Assembly (NCBI RefSeq): GCF_018320785.1
Contig: NC_054867.1
Span: 50,529,355 to 50,593,354, forward strand
Direction: 5' to 3'
Origin: Cheilinus undulatus
Lineage: Eukaryota; Chordata; Actinopteri; Labriformes; Labridae
Length of the DNA: 64,000 nucleotides
Position 1 is the first letter of the stretch. Every line of letters begins with the position of its first letter. Below are positions 1-12,400 of this stretch, one piece after another. A program made the translations under genes and the position numbers. The notes beneath the pieces were generated by a model. It was not told where the DNA came from, did not search any database, and saw only the letters and a list, made by a program, of their open reading frames with translations.

Positions 1-499
1 GGTGATATCAAAGAAGGGCTCCTATGTTAACATGTACCTTTGCCCGTTAAGATGTTTTTGATTATATAGCTTTGATTTCAATAAATATGACCTCCTAATG
101 CTGCAAATTCAACAAATGACCATTTTCAGTTCTTTACAACCAATAAAATGTTTTAACACTCTGTCGTGCTTAATAATGTGGAACAGTGCATTTTGAGGTT
201 TTTTATTTAAAAAAAATAATGGTTATCATTATGAAGTTTGTTCAAAAACATCTGAATTATGCTCTAACGGCTGATGACTTGAAAAATACTATGACTGTCA
301 TTTGCAATAATATTTAGGAAAATAAGAGAAAAATGCCATTTTCTTAATAATGTGGAAAGCGGTGATCCACACCTCCACACCACTCCTCATCATGATCCAC
401 ACCCAAACAGAAGAAGTGTCTTTAAACTCGCTCATGAATCACATTACTGCCACTGATGCATGCTTGACAGTTTGACTTCAACCATTTGACAAAAGACCA

Positions 500-1460
500 A
501 ACCAAATTAATTTTAGCTGATACCAATATCGATGCTGTTATTTAAATATAGTCTAGGCCTAAAACTTCAGTCCTTAAAACACACAAAGGTTAACAGTGAG
601 GAAATCAACAACTTTGAGTCCTCAAAACACACTTTAAAATGTAAGGAATGATGAGGAATGAAGAAAAAGGTTCAGCTGTAATAGGTCTGAGGGCCCTGCC
701 TAAAGCTCCACTAACTTATTTTTTCATATAGCCAATATTTACAGCTGATAAAGTCAGACTTTTCTAGCCAAAATATCACCAAAATAAATAGCAGCAGAAA
801 GTGTCATATCTACCTAAACAGACAATTTACTTTCTGGGCTAATACCTGTGAATAATGATATCATAACTATAATACTGTGCATCCCTTGTCACACCTAATG
901 TTCAGTTAGAAGATTGTTTACCGTCAATCAACATTTAAGAGCAGTAAAATGCTAACTGACAACACTTAATATATTTAAAATGTTCCGACTAAACTAAAAC
1001 CTAAAGAGAAATTTAATTCTAAGTCAATTTTTTGAGGGATGCACGATATTATCATCATGATATTGAAATTAGTAGGCATTATCTCAAAAGTATATTAGCA
1101 GTACTGGCAGATATGGAATATCTAACAATGTATATAGCCGGCATTTTGGATTTAAAAATCAGCTTTCATCAGCTGTAAAGATTTGTTTTACAAACAAATA
1201 AGATAGTGGAGTCTTAGGCATGACAAACACAACTGCACCAGCTGAAGTCTTTTTCTTCATTTATCATCATTCCTTACATTTTTAAGTGTGTTGTAAGGAT
1301 GGGTGATTGTTTTTTTACCATTAAACTTTAAATTTTGTGTTTTAAGGACTGAAGTTTTAGGTCTTAACTATATTTATAGATATTCATAACAGCTTGAATT
1401 CATTTGTAAATATCGGTATATCTAATATGAGCAAAAATCCAATATCATGTATCCAAACAT
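500..1460. repeat. Two opposed, degraded copies of an hAT-like non-autonomous repeat
   Basis: Two stretches, about 500-880 in plus orientation and about 1140-1460 in minus orientation, share short words such as TTTTAGCTGATACCAATATC-like starts, 'cttcagtccttaaaacacac' and 'aggaatgatgaggaatgaag'. The second holds their reverse complements ('ttaaggactgaagttttagg', 'atcattccttacatttttaa'). The same words recur in better preserved copies at 44723-45059 and 48502-48891, whose ends read TAGGGATGCA / TGCATCCCTA-like. A third scrap starting with gagggatgcacgatatta lies between them near 1036. I read this as old copies of one family inside intron 1 of ippk. Boundaries are approximate. Confidence 0.55.
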
Positions 1461-2714
1461 TTCTTATGTGCATGCTACCATTGCTAATGAATGAATGGAT
1501 GTTAACAAAAGCTCCTATGTGACATTTTTATTTTAATAAGACACAGAACCAACTTTGTTATTGCTATTTTTGACTTGAAAAAAGATTAAGGTATGTATTG
1601 TGTATTGTCATTAGGCTACAAACTATTTAGAAGTCACTTTTGGTCCGCATCACCCAGCCCTACTTGATTGTTGACAACTAAAACCACACTACTCTGACAG
1701 ATGCTGAGCTGTATAAAGACCATGCTGCTGTGATGTAAAGCCGTCATACCATGTTAAGTATTGCATAATAACAACATGATCAGACCGGTCCGAGAATCAG
1801 GCTTTCCCACAGTCGGTCAGTGAATAAACCGCCCTGTTTCGGTCATTCCACTGTCTGTCAGCACCGATTAACCTGCATGGAAACGACTTCAAGAACTGCT
1901 CTATGTGCTAAACAGTAAGCTAACAGGCGGTGAGGAGTTTCTGTTCCGTGTCAGTCCAACAAGCAGATGGATAAAAAGCCTGAGAAGCTGCTAACGGCTA
2001 AACTTGCTCAGTAACAGCCTCTGGTGTTGCGGTTCTAAAAGTGATCGTGTTCACTAACGACTTTTATCCGGATGCGTCTGTGGTTGTCGTAGTTACAGCA
2101 GTGGTTTAAAATGGAGAGTGTCTAAACGAGTGTCGCTTTGATTCATTTTAAGATCAAGTCATAAATGAAGAGTTTATTACATCATAACAGAGCATATAAA
2201 CGAGGAATTTGTTAGGACACTTTACGTCTCCAACACATGTTGTAACTACGGTAACTGCAACGCGTTTGGCTGAATGCGCCAGTTAACACGGTTACTCTTT
2301 AAACCGTAACACCGGTTAGGACCCAGCATTTTAAGACCCGAACCCCCCCAACCAGTCAATCCGCCACCATAGCTGGGGGAGAAATATATGTCATTTTAAG
2401 AATATGTAGAGTTTCAAAGCATCGTTTTTCCATGTAACAATCTTAATCACTGATTAGACTGTTACAAAGCTTAGCTAAGCTAGCAAACACTGGCTGAGAA
2501 TCGAGATGATAAATAAATTCTTCGTGGTTGACATTTCACCTTAAAGGCACAAACATGTTTTCCAGAGAATAACTAGAACTTTCCAGCGATGACAACGCCG
2601 AGCTGAAGCTTTTTTATCGTTCCAAAAGGCTTTAAGCAGACGGTGGGTGTCCTCCTAAAGCTCAATTTCACTCCTTTTGCTTTAACTTAGATTAGCTTAG
2701 CCTAGCATCCTCAC

Positions 2715-2795
2715 CTGTACGTGAGACACCACCAGGCTCTTGTTTCCCTCTCCGTGGTACTTCCAGTCGTTCTCGTCCATTTTGTCCAGTTCCAT
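2715..2795 (-). CDS. ippk: Inositol-pentakisphosphate 2-kinase, coding exon 1 (gene continues off the left edge)
   Basis: On the minus strand the ATG at 2795-2793 opens 27 codons that end exactly at a donor site (CAG then gtgagg at 2714). The peptide contains KMDENDWKYHGEGNKSLVVS, which closely matches the N-terminus I know for vertebrate IPPK. IPPK phosphorylates inositol 1,3,4,5,6-pentakisphosphate at the 2-position to make inositol hexakisphosphate. The GEGNKS stretch (residues 15-20) is the glycine-rich ATP-binding loop of the kinase N-lobe. A second in-frame ATG at codon 6 is a possible alternative start. The remaining exons should lie to the left of this window; I could not find exon 2 in 1-2714, which looks AT-rich and repeat-derived. 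The reading frame starting at 2886 in another frame is a shadow. Confidence 0.9.
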
Positions 2796-2950
2796 CACAG
2801 CGAGTGCGACAAACTGAGCTCTCGTTAACGGTCAGAAAGTTACACAGAACAGCACGGCAACATACAAGTACCCCGACTGTTACCACTGACTGCTAGCAGT
2901 AATTCAGAAGTACTACAGACCGACCGACTGACTACTGCCCGGCCTCCGTT

Positions 2951-2982
2951 AACCAACTTCCTCATCAGAATACTACTTCCGC
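2951..2982 (-). promoter_or_regulatory. Probable ippk core promoter with ETS-type sites
   Basis: About 170 bases upstream of the ippk ATG lie two ETS-family motifs in minus orientation: ACTTCCG at 2975-2981 (CGGAAGT on the gene strand) and AACTTCCTC near 2955. No TATA box is evident. ETS motifs next to the start are typical of vertebrate housekeeping promoters. The transcription start itself is inferred, not seen. Confidence 0.4.
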
Positions 2983-3049
2983 ATACGCTTCAAAATAAAA
3001 GCCCGAACTAACGGATACTAATGGTTTTCAACCGTCATAACGTCAACTG

Positions 3050-3950
3050 TCATTTCGGATGAATTTTTAGTTTCTTCGATTTAAAAATCGTAATTATTGA
3101 AGTGAAAAGCTTACATTAAGGCTAGTTACAAAGGTGCACTTTTACAAAAAAATTAACTAATATATAATAATACGTCTATATTGTTTTTTAATCAGAAAAT
3201 TGGTTGAAAAAGTCACTCATTGCTTGTGCACGCTAACATAATTTAGTTTGCAAGGTTTTGGGTTAATAGTCAAATACCATCCACTTTAATCATATTGCAC
3301 ATTTATAAAGTTTAGTTTACCGAGGTGACGTACAGCAGCTAGAAAGCAGGGAAACTCACCATCGGCAGTGTAAAACATCGTGAGAAACTGGATAAGAACA
3401 CTGAAATTGATTTAAAAAAAAAACATTTGTAGAATTACATCAAAACGCAAAACAAATAAGTCATGTAAAGAAATCGCCTACAAACTGGCCACTGTCAAAA
3501 ACAAAATATAAAGACGCAAGCAGAAAAAGATCACAACTCTCCATTAAAGGGAAAAAAAGCCAGTCGTTACATTTCAAGAAGAATCTCTCATTTAATTTAA
3601 AAAATACACCCATACATAAAAGCAGATTAATTCAGCAAAAATTCCTTAAAACGATTTTATGAGTGAAAATGTTTAAAGAGGGGAAGGAGAAGAATAATAG
3701 GTGAAAAACAAGCTTTAATTACGTTTCAACACCACTTTTTCCTGATATATTATGACTTATTTCGCTTTCTTCGAAGAATGGTAGGCTGAGAGGTCATCCT
3801 TAGAAACACCGTCATTAACTTCGCCTGAAGATTAAACTCTAGATATTTTAAATGTTTTTGTAAACAAACATCCCCAAACCAGAGGCTTTTAATTTGTAGC
3901 TATTTTCCTTCACATCCTGGTTTAGTCTCCCGAACATGACATACTACTTT
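3050..3950. other. Gene-free AT-rich sequence, no feature recognised
   Basis: I see no exon, repeat family or motif here that I can support, and the only reading frames are short and unlike any protein I know. Confidence 0.5.
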
Positions 3951-3960
3951 GATCGACAGG

Positions 3961-4019
3961 CCAATCAACCAGTTCTCTACCGATGCTGATAGAAGCCCCG
4001 CCTTCTCCTCTCTGATTGG
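3961..4019. promoter_or_regulatory. Promoter-like cluster of CCAAT and GC boxes with no clear gene
   Basis: A 60-base stretch carries CCAAT (3961-3965), a GC box CCCCGCC (3996-4002) and an inverted CCAAT, ATTGG (4015-4019), in otherwise AT-rich sequence. It lies about 1 kb upstream of the ippk start. It could be an upstream ippk regulatory element, the start of an unseen non-coding transcript, or chance. Confidence 0.25.
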
Positions 4020-5380
4020 CCAAAAGCGGTATTAGGAAGGCTAGACAGGTGGAACTGGGCGACAGTTAAAAAAAAAAATGTGTTTCTGACAGTGAAAAAT
4101 GACGCCAGTGAATCAAGAAGTGGAAACGTACAGTAGATGAGGTGATGAATGAGTAATGTCTGTTTTTACTTGATAAATGGAAGAGATAATTCCTCAGAGA
4201 AGGCAAAGCACAGCTCAGTGTAAACAGCTTGAAAATTGCTGTGGATCTCTGACAGTAAGAAATAGTTTTAAAGTGAGTACATAGAATACATATACATAAA
4301 TGAGTTTTTAAATGCCATTTTCTGCTTTGAAAGCGACTTTTATAGAACCTTTCCCCCAACTTAAAGGCAGTAGAACATATCAGTATATTAGAGGGGGAAA
4401 GCTAAATTCATATAGATAAGGACAGGGAAATCATGTGTTCCCATTATGTTCCATTAAATACCCAATGACAAATCCCAAATTTGCAACAACAGCTGTTGTT
4501 TTTTCAGCTTGCACTTTACATATACTGAGAACACATGCATCTTCTTGTAAAGCATGATTATAGCTGCTGGTTCATAAAGTCAGCAATTACAACAAGCATA
4601 GTGAAACCAGTGGACATGGAAGTAACTGCTGGTCAACTCTTGTCACCCAAAGATGAGGAAATTGTTGATAAAAATAGTGAGATGTCATCTTTAATGGGTG
4701 ATAGTTTAGCTCAGTGGTTGGAGTTAGCTCAATGGCTATTGCTTTCATGTACCGTATTAGTGTCAATACATTTAGGGTCTTTGAGAGTAAATTTGAAGGT
4801 ATTTTAGTTTTGAGTAAAGATAAGGATGCTGGAACTTTATTGGTAATTTTGTATAATATGTATTATGTATGTTATTTGTAAATTGTACAGTTTTGTCTGA
4901 GCCTCTTTGTACAAGCTCCACATAGCTGCTGGGGAGTCCAATTTCACAAATGAGTTTATGAATTATCATGATGGATTGTAGTGCATTTCTACTGGTTTTG
5001 TGAATAAACTGATTGATGAGCAGGTGCCAATGTCTCTCCTCAACTAAATACATGAATTGAGGCAATGTTTTTCCCCCCAAAAATAACTTGATCTAGTAAA
5101 AATAAAACAAAAAAGGCATTAATTTCATTGCAGTTTGTGGCAGCCGAGCCACCAGCCCACACACGCCAGACACATCTTCCTGCAAACATTGATTAGTAGC
5201 CTAAAAACTGCTTTATTTACAGTTTTAATATCCAGGTTTGTTTGTTTTTAAGAAACTGAGACATATGTATGTAATTCAGCTCCTGTTTAAAACATTGTGA
5301 ACACTAACAACTGACTGAAAAATAAACGCCTTTGAAAATGTCTTATAAATTTTAACCAATCTGCACCAGAGGTATGTTTT
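4020..5380. other. Gene-free AT-rich sequence, no feature recognised
   Basis: Short reading frames at 4066-4359, 4535-4807 and 4772-5080 have no recognisable protein features. The stretch near 4700-4730 resembles a tRNA A box but has no partner B box. Confidence 0.45.
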
Positions 5381-5389
5381 CAGATTGTC

Positions 5390-5790
5390 TGTCTCCCATT
5401 CTTCTGAAAAATATCTCAGGAATACATCAAGGTTTTGTCCTCAAACTTTGCACAAACATCCACAACGACTTAAGGATGAAATGTTAAGATTTTGGAGATA
5501 GTAGGTCAAAGATCAGAGTAATTGGGCCTCATGTTCATCCTTTGCTTATGAGGGCCACATTGCAAGAATGTTTTGAGGGATTTTTGTCAATTTTTGCACA
5601 AATGTCCACTGATAGAAGAACAAACTGATACAACTTTGGATGTTACAGGTAAAAGGTTAAGGTTACCGGCTTCATTGTTAACCCTTGCTTGTGAGCATAG
5701 TATTTCAAGATTTCTTTAAGGGATTGTCTCCACAAAGGTCCACTGTGAGTTGAAGATGATGAGGACATTTTCAAGTTACAAGGTCCAAAA
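5390..5790. repeat. Satellite-like array, about 150-bp degenerate unit (locus 1)
   Basis: Recurrent phrases mark at least two to three diverged units: 'tctcaggaatacatcaagg' then 'caaactttgcacaaacatcc' (5415-5462), 'aatgttttgagggatttttg' then 'tttttgcacaaatgtccact' (5567-5610), and 'ttctttaagggattgtctcc' then 'aaaggtccact' (5712-5746). Each is followed by a drifted copy of 'ggcctcatgttcatcctttg'. The same phrases occur in the second array at 30590-31140, so this is a dispersed fish repeat that expands in tandem. Confidence 0.65.
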
Positions 5791-6036
5791 CTATTTCTGC
5801 TTTGCTTCTTGATCTACATTTTTAATTTCACTTTCCAGCATTTTACACCTCACAGAGACATTTAACTGTTAGCCAATAGTTCTAGTTTCTTCAGTCTGAC
5901 ATTATCTGGGTATAGAAAAACTATTTAATTTTTCTCCCTGTCTCAAATGTCTTTTTGTGAAGCTTTCAGGAAAGTTTGGTCTCAACAAATGAGTTCAGAA
6001 CCACATGGATGCTAGTTATATATAAATCAAAAATGT

Positions 6037-6042
6037 TTTAAT
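6037..6042 (-). terminator. Likely polyadenylation signal of rbbp5 (ATTAAA)
   Basis: On the minus strand ATTAAA occurs about 320 bases after the proposed rbbp5 stop codon, where the more GC-rich 3' UTR-like sequence (6060-6360) turns AT-rich. A closer AATAAA (6312-6307 on the minus strand) lies only about 50 bases after the stop. Which one is used is inference. Confidence 0.35.
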
Positions 6043-6359
6043 ACGTATAAAAACAAGAAAGACAAAACACGCACACTATCAGGGCCCAGGCAAATCTATA
6101 CAGTTTGAATCCTACAGAGACAGAGGACATGATCTCTACTGGGACCACTCTGTAGCTTCATATTCTCTTTGTCGGCTTCCGTCAGTGATCCAGGCTGAGG
6201 AGTTTTCCTGTGATGCTGTGCTCTGGCTTGAAGAGGAAAATCAGTCTGCACATCAAACAGACTGATCACTCACACAGTTTGTACACGACATCAGGCTTTG
6301 CGTCTCTTTATTTGAGTCTGCTGGTGCTTCTTCACAACTGTACACAGCAGCAGCAGCCA

Positions 6360-6412
6360 TCAGTCCATCCCTCCAATGTCATGTTGTTTGTACGACTGTG
6401 AGACCAGACTCC
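6360..6412 (-). CDS. rbbp5: Proposed terminal coding exon of rbbp5 (17-residue alternative C-terminus)
   Basis: A good minus-strand acceptor (pyrimidine-rich, ending tgtctgcag) precedes 6412. Joined to the phase-1 donor at 12098 it reads [17 protein letters not shown] and stops (TGA at 6362-6360). The join makes the whole CDS an exact multiple of three. The sequence around it (6060-6420) is more GC-rich than its flanks, as expected of an exon plus UTR. Mammalian RBBP5 as I know it ends differently (GAISELL). If the exon 13 donor is not used, translation would instead read on from 12097 to a stop at 12023-12021, adding a tail rich in A, S and T. The intron would be 5.7 kb and hosts several transposons. 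Confidence 0.6.
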
Positions 6413-9400
6413 CTGCAGACAAACACAGATACTATCAACATACATCATGTTCTCTCTGAAACACTCAAGTACACTCAGAGTCAATAACAGTCAGAGCTAA
6501 AATAAATATCAGCAGTTAGCTGGTACAGTTTTAGAGGAAGTTACAATCTGATTTCTAATTAGATTAATTCAGTAATACTGAAAATTTTACAACAGTTGTA
6601 GGAAAACTTTGGGGATATAGTATTACTTTGTGATGTAATCAAACCTGGACACAAATACTGACAATTTTAAAATTGTTTTGATAAAAAAATACATCACAAT
6701 ACTTTCTTTAACAGCAAAAGGCACTAAATTCATAGGGCTTCTCTCGTTTGATTTCAGTTCTCACTCGCATCTTCATTTAGTACAATAAAATACAATTATA
6801 TGATGTTCAATTTTAGATTGAAATTTTAAGGACTGCTACCCTGCTATACTAGCGTGGCATGAAAGAGAAACATGGCTTAGAGTTAGGAGACAGCCACAAA
6901 GTGTTTACTCTGTCTGTGAAATACACTTTATACTTTAAGAAATATGCAGGAGAGCATGTACAAAATTACATCCAGTGGTCCCTAGTTAATGTGACAGCAC
7001 TTACACTTTTTGGAGTCCAACTTTAGCTGCTTTCTCTGTGTAAGTAAACTAGTTAAGGTCACCAAATAAGCTGGGAAATTGTCTCAAGAAACTTACTTTT
7101 CATGCTTTGACTTTGTAATTTGTACTGTCTAAAGCTAGGCCGTTTTACTTCCAGTTAGGATAAAAACCTGCTTTTATTTTGAAAGAAAAAAGAAACTTTT
7201 GGTACATCAAAAGTAGTGGCATTTTATTTTTAACAGGAAAAATACCTGCTATGGATCAAAAAGTAGTGGAAATCTCTGAAGAAAGCAGTAAAATAAGGAA
7301 TATCCGTGATATCAAAAGGTGCAGATGACTTTTGATTTGTCCACCGAGCTATCTGTGAGTTTTTTAAAATAAAGTGGGACTTCAATATAGGCAGTATTTT
7401 TGTGCTTTTATTAGATAGGGGAGGGCAGTGGATAGAGTCGGAAACAGGGTCAAGAGTGGGGGAGAGACATGCGGTAAAGGGCCTCAGGCCGGATTCAAAC
7501 CCAGGCCACCAGCGTACATGGGGAGCACCTTTAACCACTAGGCCACCTGCTCCCCATGATGCCAATTCTTAAACAACCATTTCATACTGATCACTAGTTC
7601 ATAAAGTAATGTTGATTTATACACCTGAAAATGTGTTTTGACTCCATTGATCATGGATAATTTCAAAGATAATAACATATATGCATGATTAATTAACTTA
7701 AATTTTTGATTAAAACAGAATTAATTAAGACATTGAAAGCATTTTTACATACAATTCAGTCAGACAAAAACAGAAACAGAGAAGACAGGACCTGAGCAGC
7801 GCTGCTACAGACACACGTTCATGTCACACGAAAAGCCCAAAAGGAGCGAGGTGGGATTGGGAGCAGGAGGGTCAGAGGCCAAGCAGGAAGTAGACGTAGA
7901 CTAGCCAGCTAGCCCGCAGGGAAACAAGCCGCACCAACCCACCATTCAGCCACGTCAACACCCAACTGCCAACTACAAACCAACATCACCAAAGTTTAAA
8001 ACCACCGCAAATTAGTCAGAGGGAGGCTGAGGTTAGCAGAGGTTAAATAAAGCCACAGTCTGAGGGATGCAGAAGGTTACAAATCCCATATATCTCATCT
8101 AATACATATATATTTAGATTAATATTTGTAAAATTATTTTATGGAAAATTTCCTTTTACAGATCCTAAATGATAAGTATTTTTAGGCACAGAAATACAAT
8201 TAGGACTAAAAATAGCCTTATGTTTGTCTCTATCTCACAATTTTCTGACTTCCTTCATCAATATTTTGAATGTGAAGACTCAAAAAGGCTAAGAATATAA
8301 AATAATATTTTTAGCTTCAGATGAACCACAGTGCTCTACAAGTGTCCTACAGCTGCAGGACAGCAATCATTGGGTTTCTTAGAAATGCTTTAATTTTCAG
8401 TATGCACCAGTGAGGTTTTTTTCATGCAGCAGGTGTGCAATTTCAGCTTTTTATTTTGGTGGTTTGGGGCTTTTATTTTGGACTTTTTATTTCTGAGTAA
8501 CACTTTCTGAGTATAAAGACAGCAGAGTTTCTTTCAACAGATGTTCTTTACTTCATTCACATAATATATACATACTACTGAGCCACTAAGCTTAATTTAA
8601 AGCAGCTTTTAGCTGGGAAATAGAAGAAAGACTAGCTGAAAGTTCAGCCAAGTTACATCATAGTTTAACTATGTCAGAGCAGGCATGTAAACTCTGAGGC
8701 ACCTGTTATACATAAGATAGACCTCAGTACACGAACACAAAGAGCCACACATGCTAAAAATAACAGCTGGATTAATGCTATTTACCAAAGAGAAAGGGGG
8801 AATTTAGTGAGAATTTTATGTGTTGAATGTCCCTGAAAAAGCTACTCAAGTTTACAAAAAGTGGATAACAGAGAACAGTTTAATTATAAGACAATGGTAG
8901 GATTACAGCATTTATCATCAATTTTCCTCTTATATGATGGCAAGAATTAGAACCAGTGTGACTACAACAATGTGAACCTGAGCTATATTAAACAAATCTG
9001 AAACAAAGCTGCATTAGAGTATTTATAAAGACAGCAACAGGTTGCATTAGTGTTTCAGAAGGAGCATTACAAAGAGTGCTGCAGGGATTAAATAATATTG
9101 AGGCCAACCTAGAATTTTAGCACTGCACAGGTTCTGTTAGCAAACATCTAGGGCAGAACAAGTAGCTCCTAAAAAAAGGTATCACTGATAAGGTGTTAAA
9201 GACAGAGTTACTGCAAGCTTTCAAAAATCAAATATAAAACTTTTTAAGACCTGAACTACAATTAAAAAAAATCGAATTTTTGCATAGTGAACAGTGAAAA
9301 TTGAGAGGCATATGAGCTTTCTCAGTACAACAGACCAGGAGAATAATTATGCAATAGCCTGTGGAGGAAGATGTTTAAAATCATATAAGGCTGGCTAGAA

Positions 9401-12400
9401 AACAAAGATTGGATAAGAACATGTCTTAGTCAAAGTGCCTTCTAAAATCTAAGACCTCTTACTGATAAAATTCAGACTTTCTAAGCCTTTCAAGGCATTA
9501 GATTTCATTGGCAACTGAAGACATTACAAGAATCTGCAGGAACCCTGCATATAGATAAATTCAAAGTTTAGGTCTGTTACATAATTTAGACTGTCATGTC
9601 CTCTAGACCGTGGCTTCACAGCAGGCGGGGGTTCTGTCAGCGAACTGTGCTGTTGTCTGGTGTTGTTGGGTGGGGTTGAGAGGGAGGTGGGTGTTCGTGT
9701 TGGGTTGAAGCAGAACAGGGATAGGGGTGTCTATGATCATGTTTACACCTGGTATTAACATGTGTACTGGATGATCTGATCACAAGTGAACAGATCTGAG
9801 CACACCAGTTTATTCTCACTTATCAACTGATTCTTAAAAAAGATGCAAAGTTAGCAAAGACACGGAACGAAAAGGAAACAGATAATTGACACAGTTGTCT
9901 CTTTTGACGAGAGATGCCTTTGATCGTGAAGTCTGTTGTTACTCTATTAATCTCTGAATCATAAGTGAGTGCACATCCTTTACAGCAGACAGGTCTCTTA
10001 ATAGTGACAAAAGAACATATAGTAGATCTCTTTTCTGATACAAATGTGTTCTCACTGTGCTATATTTTTCTAAACTACAGCGATCCACTTATGGCTCACA
10101 TCTCTGTTTACAAAAAAAAAAAAAAACATCACCAATTAACTACATGAATAAAAAAGGATGATTCGTCTCAAATTTTTTATCTCAAACCAGCTGTAATGTA
10201 GATACTGAATCACTTAAGTATAACACGTGAGTGATCTGCTAGTAAGCATGAGTTGTGTTCAGGACACATTTGCATACACAAGATGTGAGAATGTGGAATT
10301 GAAGTCTTTAGTGTGGTTTACATTCGGGGTCCGGGCCTGGATCTGAGTACACTCGGGCCTAAAGTCCAGTTCCACTTAATTATTGTGAATGCAAGCGTGC
10401 CATGCTTGAGCACCGGCCTCCAGTTCCTTTGAAGAGGTGGACAAGGGCATGATACTTTGGAGGTGTGACGCTACCAGGTCTGACTACTGAATAGTCTTCA
10501 GTAAGTAAATTTGTAAAGGCAATTCTTTACGGCTCCTGTCTCTTCAAAAACAAATCTGTTAGGGATGAACGACTTTGAATAAGTATCTAACTGAGATTAC
10601 TCTGACTCATATTGCAAATATTATATGAAGCGATGTATTTTAGGGAATTAGCTTGTTTTATGTCATTCTCATTCTTAATAAGAAAAATATTTAAAAAGAG
10701 GAAAGTATTTTGCAAACTATTCTAGAAAAAAATAACCTCAAATGTTTGAATGGAGTCTGGAAAAGAAAAAATAATGTATTAACTGTTATTTAGACACAAT
10801 ACACCTTTTGCAATTTGAAAATTGCAGTAGGACGTATTGCAGCTTTATCTAAATTTCAATTAATTATCCAGCCTCCATGCAGCACAGGCCTATATCCTCC
10901 ACTGAGCTGCATGGTAGATATGAAAGTAGTAAGAGGGTCGTCACTGGCATCATAAAACTCATAAAAACACCTGTAATAGCCTGCAGGATGGGCTCCAGAA
11001 CAAAAATGTGTCATCTAAACACACCGATCAGAAGACTGTGATCCAAAACAGTTCATTGGGAATGCATTCCAAACAAGAGAAGCGGTTAAATTTAACTGTT
11101 CTTCTGATCAGTGTCCATGTACGCACTGATTCCTATTGTTCTTCCTGGTCAGGGTTATTCTGTTCTATCTACACACGCCTGCCTCTCTCTTTAGCTCGTC
11201 CTGCAGTCTATCACTGTCCCTGTGTTTATCAACAACAGACATTTTTACCACTGAGTTCTTGGTTTAATATGGGAGAAAAAAAAACTTTTTTAGATTCATC
11301 CTGGAATAAAGAAAAAGAAGACACTGTCATCTAACGTTATATACAGGAGAGAGGAGGAGGATTAAATCTATCTCACACAGTGAGGGGACTAGTAAAGACA
11401 GCGTGCTCACCAAAAACCAGACTCAGACTAATAACGGAGAAATAAATCACAGCAGGACATCAGTTCTGATTAAACTGAGTCTCACTTAGGGAAAAAATCC
11501 AAGCACTTTGTAAACCCCTTTTTCAAAAGTGCTATACAAATGAAGAATTATCATCATGATTTAAGTTATTAGAAAAAAAATGTGCTTGACTCATTGTACT
11601 TATCTTATCATCATTGGCTGCAGATACTGTCAACTTTGTTGATGAAGTAATACTAAACAGAGGTGAATTTCTTACAATTACAGCCCATTTGTATTTATGT
11701 TAAAGGGAAGGAACAACTTCCTCTGCTGTTTATGACTGTTATGATTAAATTGTTAATGTTTGATGAACTTCATAATCAGATCACTATACCTAGTATCAAC
11801 GGAAACAGCGCATTTTAACTAAGAAATATTTTGACTGTTTTGAAAGAATAATGCACGTGTAGACAGCTAACGTGGTCTTAGTGTATTCTCAGTGTGCCTT
11901 AAATGTGTCAGCAGCTGTATTTATGGCTCTTCATTCACATATGACTGGATCACTCAGTTCACGTGCTAATACCAGGTGTAAATAGGACCTTGGATGCAGA
12001 CTGGGTTGGTGAGGTGTCAGTCAGACTAGCAGGGCTGCAGGACTAGCAGAGCTCCCAGATTCAGCAGCAGCAGGGCAGGTGGCTGTGGCATGCTTACCTG
12101 TGGCCAGGCCCCCCTCTGCTCTCCCCTTCATCCCTCCTCCTCCTCCTCCTCCTCCTAGTGGGCCAGAGCTGCCCAGGGCCTCCATGGGGAAGGAGGACCG
12201 TTCGCCCCTGTAGGGCTTGGGCCTGAAGGGGAAGTCTTTGTCTTTACCTTTGGAGCCTTTGGGCCGGCCTGCTGTCTTCTTCTTGGACTTTCCATCGCCC
12301 TTCACGCCCAGCAGAGGGTGCACCTCTGGAGATAGACAGGATATAGATGCTGTTAAAGGTGTGCTACACAAAACTCAACAAACTGGGGGCAATCAAGTCA

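Noticed and set aside
4690-4730. tRNA-like A box (tagctcagtggttgg)
   Set aside because: There is no B box at the right distance and the sequence does not fold as a tRNA by eye; at best an old SINE scrap.
7795-7995. GC-richer patch considered as an alternative last exon of rbbp5
   Set aside because: No acceptor gives a convincing frame in the needed phase; the 6412 acceptor fits better.
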